Assembly (NCBI GenBank): GCA_961205875.1
Contig: OY540809.1
Location: forward strand, 12,040,267-12,104,266
Direction: 5' to 3'
Length of the DNA: 64,000 nt
Source of the DNA: Sialis fuliginosa
Lineage: Eukaryota; Arthropoda; Insecta; Megaloptera; Sialidae
This document shows, piece by piece, positions 35,238-46,141 of this stretch (position 1 is the first letter of the stretch; the number at the start of each line of letters is the position of its first letter). A program made the position numbers and the translations under genes. The notes beneath the pieces were generated by a model. The model searched no databases. It was not told where the DNA came from and saw only the letters and a list, made by a program, of their open reading frames with translations.

Positions 35238-35613
35238 TTAATGTAAATTAGGGACTTAGGGTACAGTCAAATTGAGTGGAACTGCAATATGATGTTGATC
35301 AAAAGTTTCAATTTTTTTTTAGTTATTCGGAGTGAATGGTTAGAATTCAAATATCTAACAGGCTATGGGTTCGGCAAACTTTTTTTTCCCAGAATCTATC
35401 TTTTAATAACCTGCTGTATAGACAAAACTAGCATCAAGTAAGGAAAAATAATGTATAAACATGATCAGTAGATATTTGAATTCCTTAACTTTGACACTGG
35501 ATATCTACAAAAACGGCCATTTTCGAACCTTGTTTTAATCAGCAAGTCGTGAGTTAGATTGCTCCAGTTTGAGGAAGTTTGACCGTATCCTAATTTACAT
35601 TAATTTGGTACGA
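35238..35613. mobile_element. Foldback MITE, about 376 bp
   Basis: Outer arms 'attaatgtaaattagg' then 'ggtacagtcaaa' (35238-35272) pair with 'tttgaccgtatcctaattta' then 'cattaat' (35580-35613). An inner pair, 'gaattcaaatatctaacag' and 'agtagatatttgaattcc', extends the fold. Interior is AT-rich without a frame. Confidence 0.7.
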
Positions 35614-35872
35614 AGTCCTTTGGAATCTATCCAGCAAATAATTATGTATTAATATCTATTTCCCGTAATGTCTTTTCTATATTGATCCATACTAATATTG
35701 TAAATGTGAAAGAGTGTCTGCCTGTCTACCTGTATGTTTGTTACCTTTTCACAGCTAAACTACTGAACCGATTTTAATGAAATTCGGCAGGTTGATAGGC
35801 TACTTTGTATCCCAAAAATTGATTAGATAAAAAATGGGTGTGTGTGCTTTTGTACGCGCGATAGGAATGTCA

Positions 35873-36087
35873 CAAGGTTAGTTAATACACAGGTTGTCTC
35901 AGTAGCTTTTGACCAATCAGCTTGGGCACCCTAGATGACGTATTTTCCCCTTCTCGCGTCGAGTTACAAGGCTATATTTATTATGATTGGTCACATCATT
36001 CCCTCTCTCCACATTCGGGTACCCCAGATGACGTATTTCCCTCTCTCGCACCGAGCTACTGAGGCTACCTTGTACTTTACATACTTT
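35873..36087. mobile_element. Family E long-TIR MITE, copy 3, 9-bp duplication (8/9)
   Basis: The left end CAAGGTTAGTTAATACACAG and the right end read in reverse, CAAAGTATGTAAAGTACAAG, lead into 'gtctcagtagcttttgacc' and 'gcctcagtagc'. Flanking 9-mers are GGAATGTCA (35864-35872) and GGAATATCA (36088-36096), one mismatch. Nine-base duplications with long inverted ends suggest a Mutator-like (MULE) origin. It inserted into Helitron-like copy F6. Confidence 0.75.
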
Positions 36088-36310
36088 GGGAATATCAGCC
36101 TTGACGATGGGCCCAAGCTTATCGATATTGATCCCAGTCTAGGCCTACCTTCAAATATCGAGCTTCGGTCACCTATTCTTTACTCAAGATTGGGCCAATT
36201 CTGAGCCAGCCTTGGTACGATCAGCCTTGGCCGAGTCTTGAACGAAGTTATCATTTGTATCTATGTTAGCTAACATTGGCGCCAACCGTGGCCACTTTAT
36301 AATTTCCTAC
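36088..36310. other. GC-richer island inside Helitron-like copy F6
   Basis: The block has several 'cagccttg(g/a)' words (36096, about 36211, about 36226) and 'gggccaa'/'gggcccaag' words. Other F copies do not have it, so it is either captured DNA (Helitrons are known for this) or another element. An 89-codon frame (35935-36204) spans E and this block and is not a gene. Confidence 0.4.
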
Positions 36311-36384
36311 ATGGGTAAAAAACTGTTTTATCGATTATTATGTATCTGTATCACTACACGAACGAAGTCGCGGGTAGCAGCCAG

Positions 36385-36964
36385 TTGATTATAAACATAA
36401 TATATATTATAAATAAATCTAAAAATAAATATAACGGAAATGCATTTATTCAGTATTAACAAACAATAACCATATATCAATAATAACTGTTTAACATATC
36501 ACGAAGTATTTAAAATTCAAAAACAAAAACATGTGTGCCACACACACATCACGTTCAAATATTATTTTATGATTTTGTACATTCAACATGCTGAATTGTT
36601 TATTATCATGATGTGAGGAACATCACGCATTGGGGTGGTAATATCATAAATGAATGGTTTATTGACGGCCATCGGACGTGAAAACAATAAACCTAATTTT
36701 AATGATAATTTTTAAAGCGGTGATTTCGCTTGCACTCTGTTTTTTATGATTCAGATGTCGAGTTTGTAAAATTTATTTTATATTTATACGTATAATTTAA
36801 TTACTCAAACCCATAACTATTAAATTCTTCATAATAGGAAAAGTAAGTACGGCAAGTGTTTATGGTATACCTATTAATTTTTCCCTGTTTTCTGGTTGAA
36901 ATAAAGTTTGCTAAAAGTTTCTAATTATTTTACTCATTAAAATATCCATTATTAAACGATCAAG
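36385..36964. other. AT-rich DNA, nothing recognised
   Basis: 'gatgtgaggaacatc' (36611-36625) is a small imperfect palindrome. No other feature could be supported. Confidence 0.35.
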
Positions 36965-37495
36965 AAAGTAAGATATTGGAACCAGTTATGACCGCTATAA
37001 GAGAAAGGTTTACTGTTTTAGTGATTGACGGGCTCCTTTGTTGTAATTTTTATGAACTCATGTAACTAATAAAACAAGTAACATTTTATTTAATCAATTT
37101 AATTATCAAAGTCCGCAAATATAGTTTTTTAAATTATAGCCTTTTATTTTGTTTATGTAAGTAATGGATAAAGTAAAACCAGTGATAAGTACGCACTGAT
37201 GGACACTTGCTAATGATTACAAAATGATAAGTACTACGACACAAAAGATATAAAAAAAAGGATCGTAAAATTTGAAACAATGTAAAGCAGTTGCTATGAT
37301 AATATAATAATTAATAAATAAATTATACTAATAATTAGTTTAAATGTCCACCATTTTGACACCTATTCGCCGATTGTCATCAAATCACGCTGTAAGACAG
37401 TTAAATATACATATATAGATTAATATTCAGAGATGGTAGTAATCAAATGTCAACAAATATTTCTAATTCTGTACATTTAATTTAAAAATAGTGGA
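36965..37495 (-). mobile_element. Family H MITE, reverse copy truncated at its far end
   Basis: Starts 'taagatattggaaccagtta', the reverse complement of the right end at 45520. It follows that copy in reverse through 'gtttactgttttagtgattg', 'caaagtccgcaaatatag' and 'tgattacaaaatgataagta' to 'caacaaatatttctaattc'. The last ~40 bp and outer TIR are missing; Helitron-like copy F7 abuts there. Confidence 0.8.
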
Positions 37496-37500
37496 AATTG

Positions 37501-37668
37501 TTTTTTTTTATCTAACCAATTTTTCAGGATACAAAGTAGCCTATGTCCTTCCTCAGGATGCAGGTAATCTCCTTGCCAAATTTTATCAAAATCGGTTTAA
37601 CAATTTAGCTGTGAAAAGATAACAGACAGAGTTATTTTCGCATTTATAATATTTTAAGATCGAGTTTA
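37501..37668 (-). mobile_element. Helitron-like element, copy F7, 3' truncated
   Basis: Contains on the minus strand 'gctaaattgttaaaccgatt', 'ggcaaggagattacctgcat' and 'ggacataggctactttgta'. It breaks off in the T-rich segment, so the 3' hairpin and CTAG are missing. Confidence 0.6.
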
Positions 37669-38897
37669 ATGTTTATATTAGCTTTATTCAGAGCTGTACA
37701 CAAGTACAAAAATGTACTGAAGTACAAGCACAATTACTTAAGTAATATGCAGAGCTTTTATTGTTAAGCCTCGTTTACTTACAAGAAAGTTGTGATAAAA
37801 TATTTAATACTTTTGTGGAAGTATTTCAATAATTTATATTATGCTACTTAATAAAAATACGGCATAATTTTTTTTCCTGTAAGTACTCATAATTTTGTAC
37901 AACATTAGTGACAAGTTCGTGGAACACCTATTAAGTACCACATAAATAAAATGACGAGGTGTTTCGTTGAAATAGTGCAGTAAAATTTTAACTACTGATT
38001 AAAAAGATGTAACATTTGAAATGTCTAGACATAAACAACGTTTCCTTTTAAACATAAATATTAAACGGTTTTATTAAAACATGAGCATATGTCTATAACA
38101 CCTGACAGAACATGGGCTGTCACCCGTACGACAGTTTTGAAACTGTTGATTTTGAAAGTAACAACTTGTTTCGTTGTTTTTGTATTTTAAACTTCACTGA
38201 AAAGTTATAATTAAAACTGTTTTGTATTCAGAGGCAATCATTATACGCTGAAAATAAATACAGTGGAGAATTTAACGTTAGAAGAAAGGAGAGATTGATT
38301 CCTGAAACACGAGTGCATTTAGTAACAAAAATCATCGCTTACATATCCATTTAATTAATCTGTTCAGCTGTGTTCAACGATTGAAAAAAATGATTAGTAT
38401 CTTATTGGTATCATATCTTTTTCGTTACATATTTCCGTAGATATTTTTAACAAATTTTGAAAGATTAGATAAATGACAAGACCCGTAACTCAGGATTCAA
38501 AATATTTCAATTTTTTCGGATGTTAATTCTACACAATTTTTTACTTCATTATTTTGTTCAATATTTAACGGTTTAGACAGTGTATTGCAAAAGAGCGCGC
38601 TGGTGGCAAACTTTTTTTCAACTTGATTTACTATTATCATCACTGCTTATTCCTTATGTTTTCTAACGTAACAAAATATATCCTATAACCTGATCAGAGA
38701 AATTATCTATGAATTAAAAAAATCACGTAAATCGGATAAGCGGTTCTCGAGTTATAAGCGCATTAACGGACAGACAGACAGACAGACGTTGAGCTTAATA
38801 TGTATTAAGGATTCACCATCGAAATAGTACGTTTACGCCCAAACTACGATAAAATTATTTCATTAAATATTTGGAAGATTTTTAATTTTATGTTAAA
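37669..38897. other. AT-rich DNA with an interspersed-repeat tail at 38575-38815
   Basis: 38720-38795 reads 'aaatcggataagcggttctc', 'gagttataagcgcattaacg' then four 'gaca' repeats, a tail often seen on insect dispersed repeats. Only one clear copy occurs here. No gene is supported. Confidence 0.4.
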
Positions 38898-39675
38898 ATA
38901 ACCCAATCGTGCCCAGCGTTACATATATGTAACAGAGCGCTTTTGTTAAAATTTTGCATTTGATGTAAGATTATTTTAATTATAATGGGTTTGAAATCAT
39001 ACACATTTTCGAGTATTGGACTGAATACATCAACAATGCAATTACCAACGTACTGGAGTTTTAGTATACAATTTAAGATGTTTTTTTATTTTTATTTTTT
39101 GCGGTCCCACAGGCCTATGTTTTAGCTTTGGATCAAAACTTAACTGTCCCAAAATTTCAAACTCATAGATCAAACCTGTGGACGGCGCAAACCGAGTCGT
39201 TGAAAAATTTATTTATTTTAATTTCATACAGCAGCATATTATAGAGAATTAAATTTCCCAAAGTGCTCAATTCATAGATCGAATATTTTAATAAAAATTC
39301 AATTTTTATGATAATTTTTAAACAATTTTTTTTTTTTTTTTATTGGATTTATGAATTGAGCAATTCTCTACAAAATATTCCCTTGAGAAATTAAAAAAAA
39401 AAAAATTTCAACGAGATATTCACGCGTAACTAAAAAAAAGTAATTTTTCCCATGTTAATAAAATGGGAAAATGACTCAGTTTGCACCGTCCACAGGTTTG
39501 ATCTATGAGTCTGAAATTTTGGGACAATTAACTTTTAATACAAAGCTAAAACATAGGCCTGTGGGACCGAAAATAAAAAAATAAAAACCCTAGTATACAT
39601 AGATAGGTATAAATTGATGACAGAAAAATCAGCAATATCGGTAACAAAAAAAAACCTCGGGAACGATTGAGTTAA
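38898..39675. mobile_element. piggyBac-like MITE family N, copy 2, split by a foldback
   Basis: ATAA (38898-38901, one change from TTAA) and TTAA (39672-39675) flank ends CCCAATCGTGCCCAGCG and CGATTGAG. Without the insertion at 39071-39590 about 250 bp remain, inverted relative to copy 1. The left part preserves 'gcgttacatatatgtaac', the site at which copy 1 is interrupted. Confidence 0.8.
39071..39590. mobile_element. Foldback element with 9-bp duplication (MULE-like), 520 bp
   Basis: Flanked by identical TAGTATACA at 39062-39070 and 39591-39599. After a T-rich tip, the left arm reads GGTCCCACAGGCCTATGTTT, 'cccaaaatttcaaactcata' and 'aaacctgtggacgg'. The right arm carries the complement; arms are about 130 bp with scattered mismatches, and inner segments also pair ('gctcaattcata'/'tatgaattgagc'). 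Nine-base duplications are typical of Mutator-like elements. No coding frame. Confidence 0.8.
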
Positions 39676-40215
39676 CTGATGAAGAAAAATAAATGAAAAA
39701 CTACACTTGTCCAACTAAATATCGTATTAAAGAAGAATACATAACTAGAATCCTCATTAATTTATGTATAACCATCATATTTTGATTAGGTATCTGCCAC
39801 TGGAATAACCAAACAGAATCTGAAGAGACCTTCACTGAAATCAAAGCACTCGAGCCTCAGGGGTTGTTTTCTTTGTTAACATATTCAATGAGAATGATGA
39901 CGGTGTATGATCTTGACGTCGACTGTTTCCACAATAGTTTGTACACAGTTTAATATCAAACGTTTGTCGTATCCCCTAATACCGTTAGGTGAGTAAAGAA
40001 CTAAGATCCGACACCCGCTTTGAATGTGTTAACACGATCAACAATTCTGCTATGTTCTATGAAATTAGTTCACCTGGAAAATGAGACGCGTTCTATCACC
40101 TCCGTAGATAAGATAATGTTTATACTTGGCTATTTTCAATGCCCTTCTAGTCTAGTTTGTATGCAAGTTAAATAAGCGTAGTAGTTGTTCGTAAGTAGAG
40201 TTTGGGGACATAAAT
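39676..40215. other. AT-rich DNA, nothing recognised
   Basis: No feature supported; 40216-40223 (ATGCCAAC) is the left target duplication for the next element. Confidence 0.4.
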
Positions 40216-40223
40216 ATGCCAAC

Positions 40224-42264
40224 TAGAGCTTGAGGGTCACGGCCGTGACCCGCGTGAGCGTGAGCGATTTTCAAATCTTGAATCGTAAGCGGGCGTGATT
40301 GTGAGTCAAATTAAAACAACCGTGTGTGAGTACATTTTTATCGTTCGTGAGTCCGTGAGTATATTTTGAAGAAACTTTTTTTTATAAATTTATTTGATCT
40401 TTTTTTTAATATCTGAACTAATAATGTATAAATATAATAATGTTTTAAAACGAATTTTGACATTAAAAAATATAGTATAAAAAATAAATGTTTATTTTTC
40501 GAAGCACTTTCATATGGTCAGTATTGCCAACTGTATCAGAACACCAAAAAAAGATTTAAAATTGAATTGTAGCTTTATTTTGTTTGCTTTTACTGTAATA
40601 GAATGCAATTTAGAAAAAAATAATAAGAATATAAAATAGCATGGCTTGGCCATAAAAAGCACACCCTTTAGACTTTTGAAACTATTGTTTTTTGAAGAAT
40701 GTTTTAAAAAAATGTTAATTTTTTACTCTCATTTCTTGTCTAAATTGATATTAATATCAATAGTAATAATAGTGGTTTTATAAGTTAAATGACATAACCT
40801 CACTTTCATGTAGTATATTTTCTTAAAACAATTTGTCACAAAAGAATAAATAAATACAGAACCTGAAAAACATCTTCCACAAATAATAAATAATACATTT
40901 TATCATAATACGTTAATCATACTTACAACTATATTTGTTCGGAATTAACATTAAATTTCAACAAACACAATTCAAATTTTTTTAAAAACATACCATACCA
41001 ACAATGAAAAGTATGAACAAATCCAGATGTTCATTTTCGTCGTATATTTTCATAGAAAAACGTATCAAACAATGTGACAATAACATAATTTAATACAATA
41101 CAAAATTTAAATGTACATTTTTTAACTAATGACATATAAAATGGATACATGATTTTTTGTAAATTGTATTAATATGACAATGTATAAAAATTTAATAATA
41201 ATTAAAAAGATAAAATAAATACATCCACATATTTTTAAATTACAACGATAACAACTGTATTCACCTAATGTCTAGCGTTTACAAAAACATACATTGATCT
41301 AAAATAAAATTAATATTTATAGGTTATACTATATGATATTATATTTTTGTTTTAAAAATGAACTTACCTAATTTTATCTTGTTTAAAAAGTCATTGATTG
41401 ACTTTGAATAAAATAATTAAAATACAGAACATATCGACGTAGCTATATACATATAAATTATAATAATAAGTATAATATGACAGATGAAGTCATCACAAAA
41501 CATAACAATGAAGCTAAATGTAAGTAACTATAGTGGCGCTCGCTGTGGATATTTATCGAACTACCTCGATCACTACCTATATTTGCGATTCTGAATTTCG
41601 TTAAAATAATCAAAATGATGTAAATAAACTGCAAATTTCCTTACTTCTAGTTATCCGATTTGGTTGAGTTTTAATAGGGTTCTATTCTGCAAATAGATGA
41701 AGCGATTTCAAAAGGTTTTGTGTCAATTTATTACGTATTGCGAGCTGCAGTTTGTTGACAAGGTGTAAAAACAGGCCAAAAACGACAAATTGAACTTTGT
41801 TTATATTTTTATGACAGAAAATTAAAACCAATCGATATTAAATTAAGTGAATACGGAGACTGTAATGTTCTCATTTATAAAATGTAAACATGTAAGGGGG
41901 TTACTGAAGAAATTTAATATATAATGCTCGTTTTATCAAATTTCATACGAAAAAAAAAATGGGACGAGAGTAAAACCACACTGCAAAGCATAGCATGCTT
42001 TGGGTGTGCTAATATACACAATGTATTGCGCGTAAAAAACATTTATTTTCATCATTTCAAAATTTAATTTACAACAATAAGATTAAATCGGGTCACGAGT
42101 GTGACCCGCCGTGCGTGATCGGGCGTGAGTAAAAAAATAGAATTCGTGAGCGTGCGTGATCGTGAATACTTTTTTGTAACCGTGAGTGAGCGGATGTGAC
42201 TAAAAATTTTTCTCTCGTGAGCGTGCGTGATCGTGAGCAAAAATTACTCATGCGCCCAGCTCTA
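40224..42264. mobile_element. hAT-like element, 2041 bp, 8-bp duplication
   Basis: Begins TAGAGCTTGAGGGTCACGG and ends CTCATGCGCCCAGCTCTA. It is flanked by identical ATGCCAAC (40216-40223 and 42265-42272), fitting nTnnnnAn. Both ends carry tandem CGTGAG/CGTGCGTGAT words (40240-40365 and 42090-42240). The interior is AT-rich without a transposase frame. 41560-42010 is shared with 9929-10360. Fragments of the right end occur at about 7950-8025 and 57640-57725. Confidence 0.85.
41977..42008. other. Hairpin conserved in position with 9929-9958
   Basis: cacac-tg-caaagcat-agc-atgctttg-g-gtgtg folds into an 8-bp stem plus a 5-bp outer stem. At the aligned place in the other copy a hairpin with a different stem sequence is found, next to the shared 'ctctactctcg'/'cgagagtaaaa' motif. 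Confidence 0.55.
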
Positions 42265-42272
42265 ATGCCAAC

Positions 42273-42540
42273 TTTAGAGTTTTATTTGGGGAAGGGAGCA
42301 AATTAGAAACAGTATTTTATAATTAATGTTTGGGACATAAATGACGTACCTACTGTTCATGAAATAAAAAAAAACGGTCAAGACCGTATTGGGTACGCAC
42401 ATGATAGGGTTCCGTAGCCATTCTCACTAACATTCTTTACTTGGTCAATAACAAAAACAGTAAAAGTAAAAAAGCTCTTATAGCGACCATAACTGATGCC
42501 AGTACATTATATTTGTGCACGTCAGTTCTATATCACCTGT
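42273..42540. other. Spacer between two hAT-like elements
   Basis: Contains 'gcacatgatagggttccgta' (42397-42416), shared with 15253-15281 in reverse. 42541-42548 (ATTATAAT) is the target duplication of the next element. Confidence 0.4.
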
Positions 42541-42548
42541 ATTATAAT

Positions 42549-43389
42549 TAGTGATGTAACGAATGTATGATTTTAAACATTCGCAATTGCGAATGCGTAT
42601 ATTAGCGGCCGACATTCGCGGATGCGAATGCGAATGGGAATATTGACTTTTTTTATTATAAATTTTATTTTTCTTATTTTTTCGCTTTGTAGGTGGGGGG
42701 GGGGGCATGTAGACATATAAGCTCCCACATCTTTTTTTTTGTAAATTTTAATTTGTATTAATTTGATAAGTTTTTTGTATTTTTTTGTGAGGGGGGGGGG
42801 AGCACGATCCATATAATCCCTTCTCTCTTAAAAAATTATTGCATTATTTATTTAGTTTTAATTTTATAACTTTTACTTTTTTTAGGGGTTGGGGCATGAT
42901 CCATACAATCCCCCTTCCCAAATGTATTGTATTATTTAAATTGCTTTAATTTCTTTTAAAAAACTTTTTTTAAATTTTTTCCCCCAAAAATAATTCAAAT
43001 CTGTGCATTTTTACAGTAGTTATCGTGAACGAAAGAAAATTTTACATTCAGACACATACACGCAAAGCCGTCATGAATAAATCAACTTTCCTTTAAGTTT
43101 TGAAGTTAGTACAATCAGAATTTGCTCTTATCTCGTATACGATTTTTCGACGGTATTACAATACTTCCATTTTTTCAGAACATGGAAGTAAAAATAAACG
43201 TTGACTGTTCCTAAGTTCTTAAAAATAATTATTTAATATAATAATAGATAAAAAAATATTTTTTTTACTATTACAAAAAAAAGTAATATTCGCAAAAATA
43301 TCCGCACTTTTTCTTGCGAATGCGAATGCGAATGTTAAAAAATGTGCGAATATTCACGAATGCGAATGCGAATATTCGTTACATCACTA
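42549..43389 (-). mobile_element. Non-autonomous hAT-like element, family A copy 2 (841 bp)
   Basis: TAGTGATGTAACGAATG at the left, ATTCGTTACATCACTA at the right, and identical ATTATAAT on both sides (42541-42548, 43390-43397). Orientation is opposite to 19736-20553 and its interior matches that copy in reverse, including G runs (42694-42704, 42791-42801), 'gaagttagtacaatcagaat' and 'cgacggtattacaatac'. Frames on the minus strand (42478-42812) come from the GC/AT pattern. Confidence 0.9.
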
Positions 43390-43397
43390 ATTATAAT

Positions 43398-43918
43398 ATG
43401 CATTTGTATTATTAACATGTAACAATACTTTACGTGACAATTCGTACAATATAGCACATATACTTAACGAACATTTCCTACTTACAATATAATATGTTTT
43501 TAACACATTAGAAGTGCAATTCATAATATGTGACAGTATGAATTATTGTCTATGAAACAATGTAATGGCCAGCGACAACACTAATAGCACACATTAACCT
43601 TTTAGACGTTAATAGATTTATCGTCAATGTGAAGTAACTTTAAGTTGTATCTGAATATGCAGTGATTATAAAACTTTGCAAATTGCTTATTCGACAATTT
43701 AAAAGTTTTAATACTTTGTATCAACGTACTGTTTTCCATAAATTGTGATACAGCTAGATGAAAAAGTACTTCACAAAACAGAAAATTTAGAAAGTTTAGA
43801 CTTTTAGAGATTGTAGTTATTATTTTTATAATTATAGTTATATTTTCGAAAAACTATTTCATTAATTAATGCTCTTATAATACAAAAAATAAGACAAGTG
43901 CAAGCTATACTTGCACAG
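43398..43918. other. AT-rich DNA, nothing recognised
   Basis: No repeats or frames could be supported here. Confidence 0.35.
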
Positions 43919-44547
43919 TTAGTGTTCCGTGTCATGCCCCACCTCCCACTTAAATTATTGAAAAATTTGAAAAACGTTTAAGAGCAAAAGTTGTTCCTTG
44001 CATCGTGAGAAATATTTTTTGTCAAAAAACTTTTTCTCTGAAACCAATGGTGCAGCAGTTATGTATAAGGAAATAAACAATAAAATTGTATATAACAATT
44101 GATCACGCTAGAATTTTTCAATCTTGATAATTTTGGCTCAATCTACACCTTATTCTCAATACTCATGATTTTTTTCAGATTTTTCTTAAGAATCTTTTTA
44201 GTGATAAGGGTGGGGACAGCAATTTTTAAACGTTTTACCCAAAAAGTGTTTTAAAAAATGCATAAAAAATACATTAATTATATTGTTGAATTCGTGTTTC
44301 TATAAGCTTGTATTTGACACCTTATACAATGCCCTTGTAAAGAAAATATCCAATTTACCCCCTGAAGTTAACACCCAGAATCAAAATTCAACTTTTTATA
44401 CTTTACATCTATAATTGGGCCACCACACTCTATTTCTGTGCTAAATTTCAAATTTTTACGTCGAATAGTTTCAGAGAAAATCGCCTGTGACAGACGGACG
44501 GACATCGAAGTGATTCCATAAGTGTTCCGTTCCGCACGGAACACTAA
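43919..44547 (+). mobile_element. Family C-like element ('agtgttccg...cggaacact')
   Basis: Short inverted ends TTAGTGTTCCGTGTC and CGCACGGAACACTAA bound about 629 bp. The right end has 'ctgtgacagacggacggaca', the layout of family C (7036-7787), but the interior differs. The general design, short TIRs plus a 'gacggacgg' tail, is common in insect dispersed repeats. Confidence 0.65.
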
Positions 44548-44589
44548 AAAAATAAATGTTTTTTAATTATTGTTAGTAAATTAACTGAT

Positions 44590-44960
44590 TAGTTTTAAAA
44601 TTTAGTGCTCATTGTGCTAAATTCTGAAAATTGAATTAATTATTGATTCATTTTAATAAATACCTACCGATAAAGTATTATGACGCCTATTGTTTCAAAT
44701 ACAAATTAAATTGTTTAATGGAAATCATTTCATGTTTTTAATTTACGTTTTCTTTATATAAATTTTATCATTTGATCATTGACACAAAAAGCCGAGTATA
44801 ATTGAACAGTGCTTCCTCGTGCTAAATTCAGCAAAGGAAGATAATTATCGAACAATTTTAATAAATACTGATGAAGTATTCAAATAAACTACCAGTGGTT
44901 AACATTTTCATTTTTATACAATCTTATTTGCAAAATTTTTCTGCTGTACATAAGTTAAAA
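44590..44960 (-). repeat. Repeat family L, copy 2
   Basis: 44800-44865 ('cagtgcttcctcgtgctaaa' then 'ttcagcaaaggaag') matches 14540-14595 in reverse. A weaker related block ('gctcattgtgctaaattctg') lies at 44608-44640, so two degenerate units are present. Confidence 0.5.
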
Positions 44961-45042
44961 TGTGTTTCAAAATAATTAACTATGATTAGAATTTTAAGAC
45001 AAAAAATTCTGCAAAAGTAGGTGTATTATTGTATAAGGGAAT

Positions 45043-45530
45043 AAGGTACTGGCACCAGTCTTAGATATGACCTCAGTAAAGACTATTTTTAATTAAATGT
45101 ACTGAATTAGAAATATTTGTTGATATTTGATTACTACCATTTCTGAATATTAATCTGTCTTACAGTGTGATTTGATGATAATCGGCCAATAAGTGTGAAA
45201 ATGGTGGAAATTTAAACTAATTATTAGTATAATTTATTTATTAATTATTATATTGTATCTTTTGTATCGTAGTACTTATCATTTTGTAATCATTGCGTGC
45301 TCATTACTGGTTTTACTTTATCCATTACCGGAGAAAAAACATAAACAATAAAAATCTATCATTTAAAAAACAAACTATATTTGCGGACTTTGGTTTTTAT
45401 ATAGATTAAATAAAGAGTTATTTGTTTTATTAGTAACATGAGATCATGAGAATTACAAAAAAAGCCCGTCAATCACAATAACAGTAAACCTTTCTCTTAT
45501 AGCGGCAATAACTGGTGCCAGTACCTTATT
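45043..45530 (+). mobile_element. Family H MITE, full copy, TA flanked
   Basis: TA then AGGTACTGGCACCAGTCTT at the left, and AACTGGTGCCAGTACCT then TA at the right. The 488-bp interior is shared with 15966-16345 and 36965-37495. TA flanks fit a Tc1/mariner- or pogo-mobilised MITE, though no parent transposase is seen. A right-end fragment is also found at 61793-61815 ('aactggtgccaatacctta'). Confidence 0.8.
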
Positions 45531-46141
45531 TTACTACAAAATTTATGTAGTAACTTTTTTACAAAAAATTGAATAAAAACGATTCTATAAAATTTTCACG
45601 TAGCATGCGTCATTCTTGAGATATTTTGAAAAAAATAGCAATTTTGGGATACCCGTTTCCCCGCCACTAAATACGTTAATGCTTTTCATTTTATATAGAC
45701 CATATACTAGTTAGCCCTAACTAACAATCCAAACATTAAAATACGTTTGACAATGATTTCGGAGAAAAACAAACATGCGAAATAAATTTTGAAAGCTTAA
45801 TCCACAATACAACCAATAAATTATGTACACACTTTACAACTACGTCTTTGTGATTAACTAACCTATGTTCTTAATTGAGCAAAGCCCGGTGACTGTTTTT
45901 AATGAGAAAGCGGAAGATCATTTTCATACTTTATTATTATTAAGTACAAGAGAGCCGCAGTTTCTTTGTTTGTAGGTAAATAATTATTGTATATACAAGG
46001 ACTAGTCTATTGTTGGAAAGAACATTTCAAATGTCAAAGGCGACTTTGTGTTGTTTTTTGATGTTGATACATTCGTTAGTTAGTGCGTTAATAAAATTTA
46101 AATAAACGTGTTTCAAATGTTAAATTTATATACACATTAAG
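45531..46141. other. AT-rich DNA, nothing recognised
   Basis: No repeat partner or frame was supported. Confidence 0.35.

Larger units (their letters stand above)
35685..36384 (+). mobile_element. Helitron-like element, copy F6, interrupted
   Basis: Starts TCCATACTAATATTGTAAAT after A. The core runs to 35872 ('ttgtacgcgcgatagg'). After a family E insertion and about 210 bp of GC-richer DNA it resumes at about 36315 ('aaactgttttatcgattatt') and ends 'gaacgaagtcgcgggtagca' then CCAG before T, a one-base variant of CTAG. Both 5' and 3' hallmarks are present. Confidence 0.7.

Noticed and set aside
36118-36131. 'aagcttatcgata' resembles a common cloning-vector polylinker
   Set aside because: Only 13 bp match and the flanks are unrelated to vector sequence; likely chance within a GC-richer block.
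35935-36204. 89-codon plus frame with a plausible composition
   Set aside because: It starts inside MITE family E and crosses its edge into an unrelated block.
42478-42812. Two overlapping minus-strand frames starting with proline runs
   Set aside because: They come from G/C runs and ATTCGC arrays inside the hAT-like element 42549-43389.
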